Assembly: GCA_029204225.1 (NCBI GenBank)
Contig: CM055095.1
Location: 9,950,243-10,014,242 of the forward strand
Origin: Diphasiastrum complanatum
Taxonomy: Eukaryota; Streptophyta; Lycopodiopsida; Lycopodiales; Lycopodiaceae
Direction of reading: 5' to 3'
Length of the DNA: 64,000 nucleotides
Positions within the stretch are counted from its first letter, which is position 1. Each line of letters opens with the position of its first letter. This document shows positions 21,575-31,562 of the stretch, piece after piece. Below the pieces are notes generated by a model. The model worked only from the letters and a program-made list of their open reading frames with translations. It was not told where the DNA came from and searched no databases. The position numbers and the translations under genes are program-made.

Positions 21575-24500
21575 CTAGCTACGAGCAAGCTGAAAGTAAT
21601 GAGTGATGGTAGTAGTGGGTCGTGATGTAGGCTGGTGGGAGGCGTATGAAGATCTAGTAGCACTGGATCGAGCCGAAACTCTCTGTGTCTTCGATCTTCG
21701 GACGGGGACGTCAAAATCCGCAACCGAAATATCCACTCTGTCTCGCTTCTGGAAGAACTGAGTAATGTGAGCCTGACTGGAATCCATATCTGAGAGCGTA
21801 GGTAGAAGTGAAGCTCGTAAAATATACATCTCTCTCAAAAGAAGACCCACACATCTAGCATCTGGATACTCGAGGAAGGAGCTCAACGTGAGGGGAATAT
21901 CTCGGTATAAACAATGGTATCGTCCTCTAATCTCATAGTATACTGGGCAGCGAAAGATGAAATGAAACTCATCTTCCACCTCCTGAAGAGAACAAAGCTG
22001 ACATATCCGCTGCAATCTGGGAGTGTCTGTGTATCTACCTGTCTCGATAGCAAGCTGATGAGAAGAGACTCGAAGCTGTCCTATACGATATCTCAGACCA
22101 AAAGATAGCGTCTGTGTAAGATAAACTGGAAGAATAGGCAAGCCCGAAACGTCCAGCCGTAAAAGATGTGTGCCATAATAATGTAGCTTGACCCTATCTG
22201 GATCAGGATGTGACCATATAGTGCGTATGTAGCTCCGGTAAATCTGCTGTCTGATATAAGCATGGGTTCCATTCGGAAGATCAAGTGCGGATAAACCCCA
22301 AGTCTGAAGAAGGGCTGAGACACTGCGATACCAAGAGTGCTTGGCTCCCTGATCCGCAATGGTACAAGATGAAGTGAGAGCAGCAACAATGTATCTGGAG
22401 GTATCTAGATCTGATACCCTGTGAAGAAAGGTGATGATCTGAAACATAGCACCAACAACTAATGGAGGAGAAGCAAACTCGGCTAGTATGATATCATGTG
22501 GTACTGAGGGCTTAGCCCGAATTATCCTACTGAGCATGAGAATCTGGATACGAGTAAGATCTCTCCATGTATCGCGTGATAAATCAGGGCACCAAGTCTC
22601 AGCCGAATATAGCACAACTGGGGAGACAGTAGCAGAAAATAGTAGGCATCTGGTAGCAGGATCCTGCACATAATAAGTAGAGCAAAATCTCTCCATATGC
22701 ACAAGAGCGGTATGCCCCTTGCGGAGCCTGGCGGTGGCTGCTGGTCGAAAAGTGAGTAGCGGACCAGAGAAAAGAACTCCCAAATAGGTGTAGGAGGTCA
22801 CGATCTCAATCGGTAGCCCGTCATAATAGAAAATCACATCTCTCATATGCTGTCTGTTGGTGTTAAACACCATAATCTTAGTCTTCTTAAGGTTAACCGT
22901 CAATCCCCAACGCTGGCAAAAGTGATGTAAAGCAGAAAGGTGACTCTGTAAACCAGCTGCAGAGGATGAGAGGAGAACCACATCATCAGCGTACAAGAGA
23001 ATGGGGATAATAATGTCTGCTAGGGGACAGCCCTCTCCACCTTCCTCGCGAATAATCCGCTCGAGGTCATCTATATATAGTGCAAAAAGAGTGGGTGATA
23101 AGGGGCAACCCTGCTTCACCCCAATGGTAGAATGTATCTGTGAGGACCAGCCACTACCATCTCTGAAACGTGCCAAGACTCGCTCATATAAAGTAATGAT
23201 CGCAGCAATAGTATCCTCTGAAAAGCCAAGTGAAGACAGTCTCTGGAAAAGAAGATGTCGTGGAACAGAGTCAAAAGCTTTGCGAAAATCCACAAAGCAA
23301 CAGTAAATTCTCTGTTTCCGATGTCGAGCCTCCTCAATAATGCATCTCAAAATGAAGATCTGGTCTGAAGTAGAATATCCCGGTCTGAAACCAGCTTGAC
23401 CCATAGCGTGTAAACCCTCAGTTTCAGCAAAAGATCCAGTGACTGTCTGTAGTATAGAGCCATATATCTTAGCTAGAGTGTGGCCAATCATAATGGTGCG
23501 GTAGTTTCCTACATTCATGGGATCACCTGCCTTGAGGATGGGGTGAAGGATATTAGTACACCAAGCCGTAGGAAAACCAGAAGTAACAGCTGTGTTAAAA
23601 ACATGAGCAATGTAAGGGGAGATGAGATGTGCTACGGGCTTTAGGAAGTCTACACTTAAGGAGTCATAGTCAGTGGCTTTATTTAGTTTGGCATGTTTAA
23701 TGGCGTTTTCAACCATGTCAGGGGTGAAAAGTGAGCAGTGGTCAGGTCTCGGTGAGAGTGAGGTAGGAGGAGAGTCCGTGGTATATAACTCCGTGGCATA
23801 CTCGATCCAGGATTCGATGGCTATGGGGGCCAGTGTTGAAGAGTGTCTGGTGAAATGTTTCCAGAAAAAAGAGGAGGAGGGTGAATCTAAAGAGTTGATC
23901 ATTTTTTGGCAGAGTGATTGTAGGTACTTGATCTTCTTTGTTCTGGTGGTTCTATGATATTCTTTCTGGCATTGTTTGAGTGTGGCAGGGGAGTGTGACC
24001 TGGCATATGTCACATGATTGTGAAGAGAGCGGCATTCTGCATCATACCATCTGTTGTGAACACTTCTGTGAGATGATGTCGTTTTGGTGGGGAAGGATGA
24101 GGAAGCAGCAGCTAAGAGGGATGTAGAGAGAAAAGTGGCTTGCTGGTCAATTGGTGCCATGAACGGGAAGTTAGCGAGTAGTTGGGATAAGATTGTTGTG
24201 TAATTAGTGAATCCAGATTGGGTGAAAGGAATACGTTTATGAGTGGGAAGAGAGCAAGAAATTTGCAAAGAAGAGGTTATGTGACCAAGTGAGATGTGTA
24301 AGAGTGAGTGATTGGAAATGGTAGGGGGTGTGATGGAGAAATCAGAAATGTGAGAGATCAAAGCAGGTGATCCAATGAAGTAGTCGACCACACTATGTCC
24401 TCCACCATGAGGATAGCATGTATATGCTGATGAGGAAGGCCACTGTGTGAGGCCATTCAAAATGGCAAGAGCGTGTGTCTCTGCTAGAGTGATCAACTGC

Positions 24501-25078
24501 TCCCCGAAAGATGTAGCTGGAGTGTCTGCATCCTGTGATACCCGGTCTAGCCCCATATCCAAAGGGTAAAGCCTGAGAAGATCCGTAGCTGCATGAAATT
24601 CGGTTTGTCTAGAGCTTGTGCGGGCGTTGAAATCACCTGCTAGTAAAATGGAACCCTGCTGAGAAAAGATAGCAATATCATCTGAGAGAGCCTGAAAAGG
24701 GTCCCCGCCAAACTCAGCAAACACTGAGGTCTGTGGAGCAAAATAGCATACAGCTATATAGATGTCCTGAGGTAATCCCAATAGTGAGCCAATAATGTGT
24801 AACCAAATATAGCGAGCGTATGGATCTTGTTTAACCATCTGAACTGTGGTGTCTCTGTATAAACAAGCTACTCCTCCAGATCCTCGACAAGTTTTTCCCC
24901 TAACAAATGGACGAAAAGCAGAATGCCAAGAGTACTCCTGTATATTTGGAAGAGGATGATATAAGGACTCATGAGTTTCAGCCAACAACAAAATGTCGCA
25001 TTTTCTAATAAAATCAGCAAAGTCTCCGGCTGATGACGAAGATAAAAAACCATTACAATTCCAGAAGCCAAGTCTCAA
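21575..25078 (-). CDS. LINE1 ORF2: endonuclease / reverse transcriptase
   Basis: An open frame of about 1167 codons. An APE-type endonuclease occupies residues 1-265: catalytic N7/N9 in FWNCNG, E34 in LLAETHES, D149 and N151 in LAGDFNAR, D232 in VVDYFIG, H257 in SNHSLL. Reverse transcriptase spans about 505-790: LHPILKAGDPMNVGNYRTI, QAGFRPGYSTSD, FVDFRKAFDSVPR, GVKQGCPLSP and the YADD catalytic box at 696-699. A CCHC-type zinc motif (CQLC...EFHFIFRC) lies near 1040-1060. The enzyme nicks target DNA and copies LINE RNA there. Codon 1 is TTG; the first in-frame ATG is residue 81, after two catalytic positions. The frame is open upstream back to the ORF1 TAG at 25127-25129, 16 codons earlier. 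ORF2 is therefore probably expressed by readthrough or UUG initiation. Confidence 0.92.
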   Translation of the reverse strand: MRLGFWNCNGFLSSSSAGDFADFIRKCDILLLAETHESLYHPLPNIQEYSWHSAFRPFVRGKTCRGSGGVACLYRDTTVQMVKQDPYARYIWLHIIGSLLGLPQDIYIAVCYFAPQTSVFAEFGGDPFQALSDDIAIFSQQGSILLAGDFNARTSSRQTEFHAATDLLRLYPLDMGLDRVSQDADTPATSFGEQLITLAETHALAILNGLTQWPSSSAYTCYPHGGGHSVVDYFIGSPALISHISDFSITPPTISNHSLLHISLGHITSSLQISCSLPTHKRIPFTQSGFTNYTTILSQLLANFPFMAPIDQQATFLSTSLLAAASSSFPTKTTSSHRSVHNRWYDAECRSLHNHVTYARSHSPATLKQCQKEYHRTTRTKKIKYLQSLCQKMINSLDSPSSSFFWKHFTRHSSTLAPIAIESWIEYATELYTTDSPPTSLSPRPDHCSLFTPDMVENAIKHAKLNKATDYDSLSVDFLKPVAHLISPYIAHVFNTAVTSGFPTAWCTNILHPILKAGDPMNVGNYRTIMIGHTLAKIYGSILQTVTGSFAETEGLHAMGQAGFRPGYSTSDQIFILRCIIEEARHRKQRIYCCFVDFRKAFDSVPRHLLFQRLSSLGFSEDTIAAIITLYERVLARFRDGSGWSSQIHSTIGVKQGCPLSPTLFALYIDDLERIIREEGGEGCPLADIIIPILLYADDVVLLSSSAAGLQSHLSALHHFCQRWGLTVNLKKTKIMVFNTNRQHMRDVIFYYDGLPIEIVTSYTYLGVLFSGPLLTFRPAATARLRKGHTALVHMERFCSTYYVQDPATRCLLFSATVSPVVLYSAETWCPDLSRDTWRDLTRIQILMLSRIIRAKPSVPHDIILAEFASPPLVVGAMFQIITFLHRVSDLDTSRYIVAALTSSCTIADQGAKHSWYRSVSALLQTWGLSALDLPNGTHAYIRQQIYRSYIRTIWSHPDPDRVKLHYYGTHLLRLDVSGLPILPVYLTQTLSFGLRYRIGQLRVSSHQLAIETGRYTDTPRLQRICQLCSLQEVEDEFHFIFRCPVYYEIRGRYHCLYRDIPLTLSSFLEYPDARCVGLLLREMYILRASLLPTLSDMDSSQAHITQFFQKRDRVDISVADFDVPVRRSKTQRVSARSSATRSSYASHQPTSRPTTTITHYFQLARS

Positions 25079-25126
25079 ATTGGTAGGGGATCTCGGGTAG
25101 CTTCTATATCCGGGGGCCCCTAGTTC

Positions 25127-25129
25127 CTA
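25127..25129 (-). promoter_or_regulatory. Candidate readthrough UAG between LINE1 ORF1 and ORF2
   Basis: CAA-UAG-GAA-CUA: five of the six bases after UAG fit the CARYYA readthrough context. LINE2 has UAG-GGA-UUA at 29948-29950, with the same 16-codon spacing to the UUG before the endonuclease. Confidence 0.5.
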
Positions 25130-26035
25130 TTGTGGAAGGTCGAAAAATCTCGGTTTCCCGTCAATAAAAACAACCCTTTGCCCTTTCTCTTTCGCTTCAA
25201 GGATAATCTTTTTTCTTGCCAACCATTGAGTATTTGTTAAGTCATCATCCATATAAATGAAAGTACCTTTAAGCTTTGCCCTAAGCCGAAGGGCAGCATT
25301 GCGTTGTGAAAGCGAGCGGAACTTGATAAACAAAACATTGTCATCAAATTTACTGCGCCAAGCAGTATCAAAACCGTCAGCCACATGAGATAACTTGGAA
25401 ATGAGCAAATCCGTAGCTTCTTCCAACGGTTTTCCACCATTGGCAATGCCTCTTACTCTAATGTTAAAGGCTTTTTTGGCCCTTCTGGCTTGTTCACCCA
25501 AAACTGTCTCCAAATCGTTTTCCTTCGGAAAAGATGAAATCTGAGAGTGATTACCTTGCTTAAGGATCGATGTCGTTTCTTCAACCTGTTTTGCGAGTGA
25601 TGAGAGTTTGCTGCCCATATCACCCGGTTTGAAGAGTGCTGCCCACGTTTTCGTCTCCTCGACTTGTTTCTCCAAGCTATTGATCTTGTTGGAAGTCTCC
25701 TCCAAGGCACTTTTTTCTGCAATTCGTTGCTTAAGATATATATTTTCTTGCTCAAGCTGCTCCACACGTTCCGTGACACCAAAAAGATCCTTAGCTAACT
25801 TGCTATTTTCAGCTTCAAAGAGGTGTAGTTGTTTCTTAAGTCCAAGAATTTCTTGCCGGATAAAACTAAGATCATAAGCAAAAAGACTTTCGGTAGGTTT
25901 GGAAGGAGTGTAGTCAATGGCAGCCATGTTGATAGTTTCTGTCACCGAAGACGGCTCCTCCATCACTACCGGTGATGGGGGGGTGTCCAACAGGGAGGGG
26001 GGTGTAAGAACACCCTCCTTTTTCTTAGGTGCCAT
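25127..26035 (-). CDS. LINE1 ORF1: L1-type RNA-binding chaperone
   Basis: 302 codons from ATG at 26035. A low-complexity N-terminus (MAPKKKEGVLTPPSLLDTPP) is followed by a heptad-rich coiled coil (residues about 55-185). An RRM-like segment follows (AFNIRVRGIANGGKPLEEAT ... NVLFIKFRSLSQRNAALRLR) and a short C-terminal domain (DDDLTNTQWLARKKIILEAK ... VVFIDGKPRFFD). This order matches the ORF1p of animal-type L1 (coiled coil, RRM, CTD), a trimeric RNA-binding protein of the retrotransposition particle. No CCHC knuckle is present, unlike many plant L1 ORF1 proteins. It ends CAA TAG GAA CTA, and ORF2 continues in the same frame. Confidence 0.85.
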   Translation of the reverse strand: MAPKKKEGVLTPPSLLDTPPSPVVMEEPSSVTETINMAAIDYTPSKPTESLFAYDLSFIRQEILGLKKQLHLFEAENSKLAKDLFGVTERVEQLEQENIYLKQRIAEKSALEETSNKINSLEKQVEETKTWAALFKPGDMGSKLSSLAKQVEETTSILKQGNHSQISSFPKENDLETVLGEQARRAKKAFNIRVRGIANGGKPLEEATDLLISKLSHVADGFDTAWRSKFDDNVLFIKFRSLSQRNAALRLRAKLKGTFIYMDDDLTNTQWLARKKIILEAKEKGQRVVFIDGKPRFFDLPQ

Positions 26036-26150
26036 AGGAGGCGGTAAGCAGATGGAGGAGAGAGGGAGAGAGAGATCGCGCGATGAGAGGGAAGGGAGGC
26101 AGATTTGGCCACGGGAGCAAGGGGCGAGGCAGGAGGGAGAGCGGGGGTAA

Positions 26151-26152
<2 letters not shown>

Positions 26153-26214
<62 letters not shown>
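26153..26214. repeat. (GA)n tract between the two LINEs
   Basis: A 62-bp GA run separating the LINE1 5' end from the LINE2 3' end. Confidence 0.95.
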
Positions 26215-26218
<4 letters not shown>

Positions 26219-26456
26219 TCTTTATTAATGTCCATGGAGTACCCTAAGGTACATAGGACTAAAAAAAAGGTACATGTCAAGTGTGCCCAGTGGGAGCGTG
26301 AAAGCTCAACCACCTAAAAGAAACAAGATTACAATAAAACAGGAAATAGTGCTATGCACAAGGAGGGTCAAGCATCATAGATGTCTCTCTGCTTTGTGAG
26401 AAATAATGATGTAAAGTATGTTGTGGCACTGTCTCTGTGCGAGCTGCGTCTCTCTG

Positions 26457-29400
26457 TCATCGAGTAGATGATCGGTGGTGTCTACGTTGTTGTGAAGTTG
26501 CAGGTCGTGGCCTGCGGGCTCGTTGTCTCTCTGGTCGACGACACTGCCTCTGTCGTCTATGTATGGTGGCATCTGGAATCTCAGCCTCTCCATCAAAGTC
26601 ACTACTCTCCTGCCTCTGTCTCCGACGGGATAGACACTCCTGTATGCTCAGCTGTATCAGGGGGGAGGTGTCAGCGTCAAGACTCGCCATACGCAGGTCT
26701 ATCATCTCCCGGATCATCAACGAAACACATATGGAGTCCTCATACGATATCAAGGCAGAAAGTGCAAGTGGATGGTCTCGAAACAAGCAGTAGTATCTCC
26801 CTCGAATCTCATAGTAAGTTGGGCATCTGAAGAGAAAATGAAACTCATCCTCTATATCATGTAGATCACACATACTACAAATCTGCGCATCTCTCAGGAT
26901 GCCCCTGTATCTACCAGTCTCAATGGCTAACTAGTGAGAGGAAACCCTGAACTGACCCATCACTATCCGCAGTCTGTGTGAGATACTGTCCACTAGGTAT
27001 CTGGGTACAATGGGATACCCAGCAGGATCCCGAGATAGAAAATGTGTCCGATAGAACTCCGTCTTCACCCTAGATGAATCCTGCCAAGTGCTTTGAAGAT
27101 ATGCCCTGTATAAGTATCCTCTAATATACTGGTGAGTACCAGCTGGTAGATCCATAATGGGAATACTCAATGTGGAGAGGAGACGACAGGCCTGGGAATA
27201 CCACGAGAAGGAGTGTCCCTCAAAGTGTAGGTGCTGGGAGGACGACAGAGCTGCTGCAACATAGTGTGTGCCTCTACCCTGGAGATCCTCTAGGCGTTGT
27301 ATGAATGTGACAATATAGAACAATGCCTCTATTTGAATGGGGGGATGGCAAACTTTGCCAATATAATATGATGTGGGATAGAGGGCTTAGCCCGTATCAT
27401 CTGAGAGAGCATATGAATCTGAAGTCGTGAGATGCGCGCCCACTCGGTAGCTGTCAAGCCAGTACTCCATGTCTCTGATGCATATAGAGCTGAGGGAACG
27501 ACCATAGTGTCAAAGAGTCGGTTCTTACTAGTCGCATCTCTAACATGTGAGCTGAAGCATAATCTTTCCAACTCTACCAACGATGCATAACCCTTCCGTA
27601 GACGGGAAAATGCCGCCTGTCGCATGCTGAATGTGGGACCAGAAAATACCACCCCTAGGTATGTGTAGGAGTCAACTACCTCAAGTGGAAGCTCCTCCCA
27701 TAAAAGCACCTGTTGCATCATGAAGGATCTAGAGGTGTTAAATATCATAACTTTGGTTTTGGCCACACTCACTGATAATCCCCACTGAGTACAAAAAGAG
27801 TGAAGCGCGTCAAGATGCCACTGCAAACCTTCCCTCGTCCTCGAAAGCAAAACCACATCATCAGCATATAATAGGATAGCGATAACGAGGTCACCCAATG
27901 TGCATCCCTCACCTCCCTCTGCTTGTATAACCTGCTCAAGCTCGTCTATATATAAACCAAAGAGTGTAGGGGAGAGAGGACATCCCTGCTTAACCCCAAT
28001 GGTACTCTCTATCTCTGGTGATACAACTCCTGATACTCGGATACGACCAATAACGCGTCTGTACAATGCCACAACTGCCTGTATGATATCCTCTTGGAGG
28101 CCACGGTCCCGAAGTCTCTGTATCAATAGATGTCGAGGCACAGAGTCAAAGGCCTTGCGGAAATCCGCAAAGCAGCAGTAAACACGCTCTCTCCTGGCCT
28201 TAGCTTCCTCAATGATGGATCTCAGGGTGAAAATATGATCTGATGTGGTATATCTTGGTCTGAAACCTGCCTGACCTATGGCATGCAGTGCTCGGGTATC
28301 CATCTCTGTACTGATCTCTGACTGAAGAATAGAACCATAAACCTTGGCAAAGAGATGACTGATCATGATGGTACGATAGTTGTCGGCTTTCATGGGATCA
28401 CCGCCTTTATGGATAGGGTGGATAAGGTTTGTGGACCAGGGTGAGGGGAAACCAGATGTGATAGAGCGGTTAAATAGGAGAGAGAGGAAGGGTGAGAGAA
28501 TGTCAGTAGCTTGCGTCAAAAGTTCAGCTTCTAGATCATCAATATCCTTGGCCTTATGTAGATTTAATCGGTCAATGGCCTCTTCTACTATGGCTGGAGA
28601 GAATATATCAGAAGTACATGTGTAGGGATGTGTAGGAAGTGGAGGGGTGTCAGGAACAGTGTACAACGATGTGGCATAGGTTACCCATGTGCTAAGATCT
28701 GTGATCTGGGGTGGGGGTGCCCGTGAGAGGAATTTTTGCCAAAATGATCGCGACAAGGAGGTAAAGAGAAGGTCCATCATCTTCTTCCCCTGGCCGATTT
28801 CGTAAGTAATTTTCTTTTTTCGGGTGGTTCTACGGTATACACGGGATAAGTCCTTTACCATATAGGGAAAGTGACAGCATGCGTAAATCAAGTCCAGATG
28901 AAGTTGGTTACACTCGTGGTCATACCAGGGATTGTGTGGTCGATTATGTCGTAAGTGCTTGGGCCGTGGAGATGGGAAGGCAAGGGATGGAGCGATATGC
29001 AAGGTCCGAACAAGAAAAAGAGACTGGTCCGTCAAAGTATCGTTGTAAGGGAAATGAGTCAGGAGGTCAGATAATGCTTCCCTGTACCTTGGGGTGTTTT
29101 GAGGATGATAGCGGTACACTGTTTTGTTGCCGGGAGTTAGGGTATTAGTACATGGGGTGTGAAGAAGGCCAATAGAGAGAGAGAGAGGTATGAGTGGTCA
29201 GACAAAGTGGTACGGTGAACCAGGAAAGATGAAATGTAGGGGAGGAGAGACGGCAATCCCATGAAATAGTCAATAATACTACTCCCTCCACTGTGTGGGA
29301 AACAAGTAAAGTCACCTGAATCAGGCCACTTCAATAAGCCATTATAAATGGCCAATCCATGAGCCTCACCCAACTGAAGCATCTGCTCTTCGTATGCAGT

Positions 29401-29947
29401 AACTGGACCCTCTGCATCTGCTGATCGTCGCCGGAGGCCAAGATCATCCCAGTCTAAAGCATGTATCCGTTGTGGATCATCCTCTACTCTATGGAACTCT
29501 GTCTGCCTGGAACAGTCCTGGCATTAAAGTCGCCAGCTAAAAGAACATAACCCCGCTCCTCATATCGGATAATGTCTGAAAAGATATCCATGTAAGGTGA
29601 CTCCTCATCTGCTGTGAAAACTGAGGTGTCTAGTGGAAAATAACAAATGCCAGAAGGAGGTCACAGGTCAATCCCATCACGGCCTAAGTAGGCCACCCCA
29701 CCAGAACCCCGATCGGCAATGCTCTCGTCGACCGCCGATGTGCAGAGTACCAGCAAAAACCCGTAACAACAGGTAGACCTCTTTCCGGACTCTCATGTGT
29801 CTCTGTGAATAGGAAAAGATCACCCTCCGCACAAAAGTCTCTAAAATCACCGACAGTAGCCGAGTGAATGCCATTGCAGTTCCATAGCCTCAACCGCAAT
29901 GCTCGAGGAGGACCCCCCGAACCGCTTAGTCCGAGGGGCCTTAATCC
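26457..29947 (-). pseudogene. LINE2 ORF2, frameshifted endonuclease / reverse transcriptase
   Basis: The N-terminus (LRLRLWNCNG at 29899, FTETHES) and an endonuclease segment (IIDYFMGLPSLLPYISS at about 29280) lie in different frames. The RT is open over 29119-27329: LIHPIHKGGDPMKADNYRTI, QAGFRPRYTTSD, FADFRKAFDSVPR, GVKQGCPLSP and YADD. After another shift, 27323-26931 and 26873-26457 hold the C-terminal region with the zinc motif CDLHDIEDEFHFLFRC. The first position of CX2C is C but the second is H (CDLH), a change from LINE1 CQLC. Clearly homologous to LINE1 ORF2 but inactive. Confidence 0.85.
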
Positions 29948-31208
29948 CTATTTGACAGAATTTGGAGGATCAATGTATCGAGCCCTGCAATCCCGGTAAA
30001 TTACCCTCTTCCCCAAAGCTTTTGCCTCAATAAATGCTTTTTTCCGATCCACAACTTGCATGGGAGTGATCATCCATAAATATAAGTGTACCTCTAAGCT
30101 TGGCCCGCAGTTTGAGAGCTGCCCATCTCTCTTCCAGATTCGTGAAGCAAACTATGAGTGTAGAGGGGTCTCTCTTGGTTCTCCAAGCTCTATCCAACCC
30201 TTCGGAGTGATGGGAGAGTGTGCTTGAGAGAAAGCTGGCTGCTTCACTCATTGGATCGTTGGTGTCTTCAACTCCGCGGACCCTAATATTCAGGGCTTTG
30301 TATTCTCACATTCGCTCTTCGGATATGGTGGCCGAAATGACTCGGTTGAAGGATGGTGTACCCTCCCTAACATCCTCCTTGAATAGAGAAGCCCACGATT
30401 TTGTCTCAGCCTTATGTTGCTCTATCTTCTCTTCCAACTCTTGAATCTTAGTAGGTTCTCCTTGGTTACTTATTGCTGCCTCCAAAAAAGTAATCCGGGC
30501 TAACATGATTTCTCGTTCAGCGGCCATAGTGTGAATGACCGTTTGAAGCTGTCCCATTGTTTTCCGTAGAGAGGTGGATTCGTTCTTGATTTGCTCGATC
30601 TAGGAGAAAATGTATTGCTCAAATGATTTGGCAGGTGTATAGATCTCAGGTATCAAGAAAGAGGAGTGAGCAGGTGGATGGCAAGGAGTATGGACTGTAG
30701 GCAACACTGTCTCATCTTTCATACCGCATATGATTCCATCTGTAACCACAGCAGTGCCATCACGCGGTCTCTGAGCAACATTGAGAGCATTGGCATACTG
30801 ATTAGAAACAAGAGTGAATGCCTCTGTAGCGCTGGTGGACAGCGAGAGAGGGACTGTGGTATCCTTGGAATCTGGAGCGCTGGTGGACAGAGGAGGAGCT
30901 GTAGCGCTAGGAGACAACGGATCTGCATCGATGCTGGAGCCGGATGCAGCGCTGGTGGACGATATCAGAACTGGAGCTGATTTCATCAGTGGAGCTGGTG
31001 GAGCGATGGAGCTGCTTTCATCAGTGGAGACCCGTGGAGAGGCCTGGCTAGCTAGCAATGGTGTAGAGACCCGTGACTCAGCTGTGGAGACCTGCGATGG
31101 AGGCTCCTGATCCGTGGAGACCCGCGATACCTGGCCATTTAGCTCATCTGTACAGATCCGCGATGGAGGCTCCTGGCTACTCAACGTCAGCGATGGTGAA
31201 GGGGCCAT
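29948..31208 (-). pseudogene. LINE2 ORF1 with two internal stops
   Basis: A 202-codon N-terminal part (31208-30600) is rich in repeated VSTD/STAES-like words. A TAG follows, then a coiled-coil stretch (MGQLQTVIHTMAAEREIMLA, 30557-30306). After a TGA comes the RRM-like part (LNIRVRGVEDTND, ALKLRAKLRGTLIFMDD). The C-terminal end (KRVIYRDCRARYIDPPNSVK) finishes at TAG 29948-29950. The arrangement matches LINE1 ORF1, with a much longer N-terminus. Inactivating: stops at about 30600 and 30304, and a shift near 30040. Confidence 0.75.
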
Positions 31209-31315
31209 CTGGCCACAAGTAGAAGTCCGTGAGGGGGGGAGCGTGGGCTCCCCTTACCTTTCCTGGCCATGGACAAGGATCACTCCTATTGCAAGGCCCT
31301 CGCCATCTCCATCGC

Positions 31316-31338
31316 AGAGAGAGAGAGAGAGAGAGAGA
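31316..31338. repeat. (GA)n tract at the LINE2 5' end
   Basis: A 23-bp GA run at the 5' boundary of LINE2. Confidence 0.9.
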
Positions 31339-31342
31339 TAGG

Positions 31343-31562
31343 GGTAGAGTTGTGTGTGTGTGATTGTTGACATGTGTGTGTGTGACTGTTGACAAATGTG
31401 TGTGTGTTGAATGTTTGACAATGTGTGTGTGTGTATGTTTTTGTGTTTTTGTGTTTTTGTGTGTGTGTGTTTGTGTGTGTGTTTGACAAATGTGTGTGTG
31501 TGTTTGATAATGTGTGTTTGTGTTTTTGAGTCTTGATTGTGTGTGTGTGTGTGTGTGTGTTT
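31343..31562. repeat. Imperfect (TG)n region
   Basis: TG runs interrupted by TTGACAAATG and TTTTTGTG units. It belongs to the hAT-like element, between LINE2 and the right subterminal repeats. Confidence 0.9.

Larger units (their letters stand above)
21338..26152 (-). mobile_element. LINE1: full-length, L1-like, both ORFs open
   Basis: A 4.8-kb minus-strand LINE: 5' UTR 26152-26036, ORF1 26035-25127, ORF2 from about 25078 to 21575, 3' UTR 21574-21338. (TC)n lies at both ends. ORF1 and ORF2 are undamaged, so this copy could be recent and capable of movement. It lies head-to-tail with LINE2 inside the hAT-like element. Confidence 0.85.
26215..31315 (-). mobile_element. LINE2: decayed L1-like copy related to LINE1
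   Basis: Minus-strand LINE with the same layout as LINE1: 5' end at the (GA)n of 31316-31338, ORF1 31208-29948, ORF2 29947 to about 26457, and a 3' tail ending ATTAATAAAGATC before (TC)n. Frameshifts and stops in both ORFs show it is older. Confidence 0.8.

Noticed and set aside
24868-25071. Alternative minus ORF starting MASGIVMVFYLRHQ
   Set aside because: Out-of-frame shadow of the LINE1 ORF2 endonuclease start. Its ATG is the out-of-frame one near codon 10 and cannot supply the ORF2 N-terminus.
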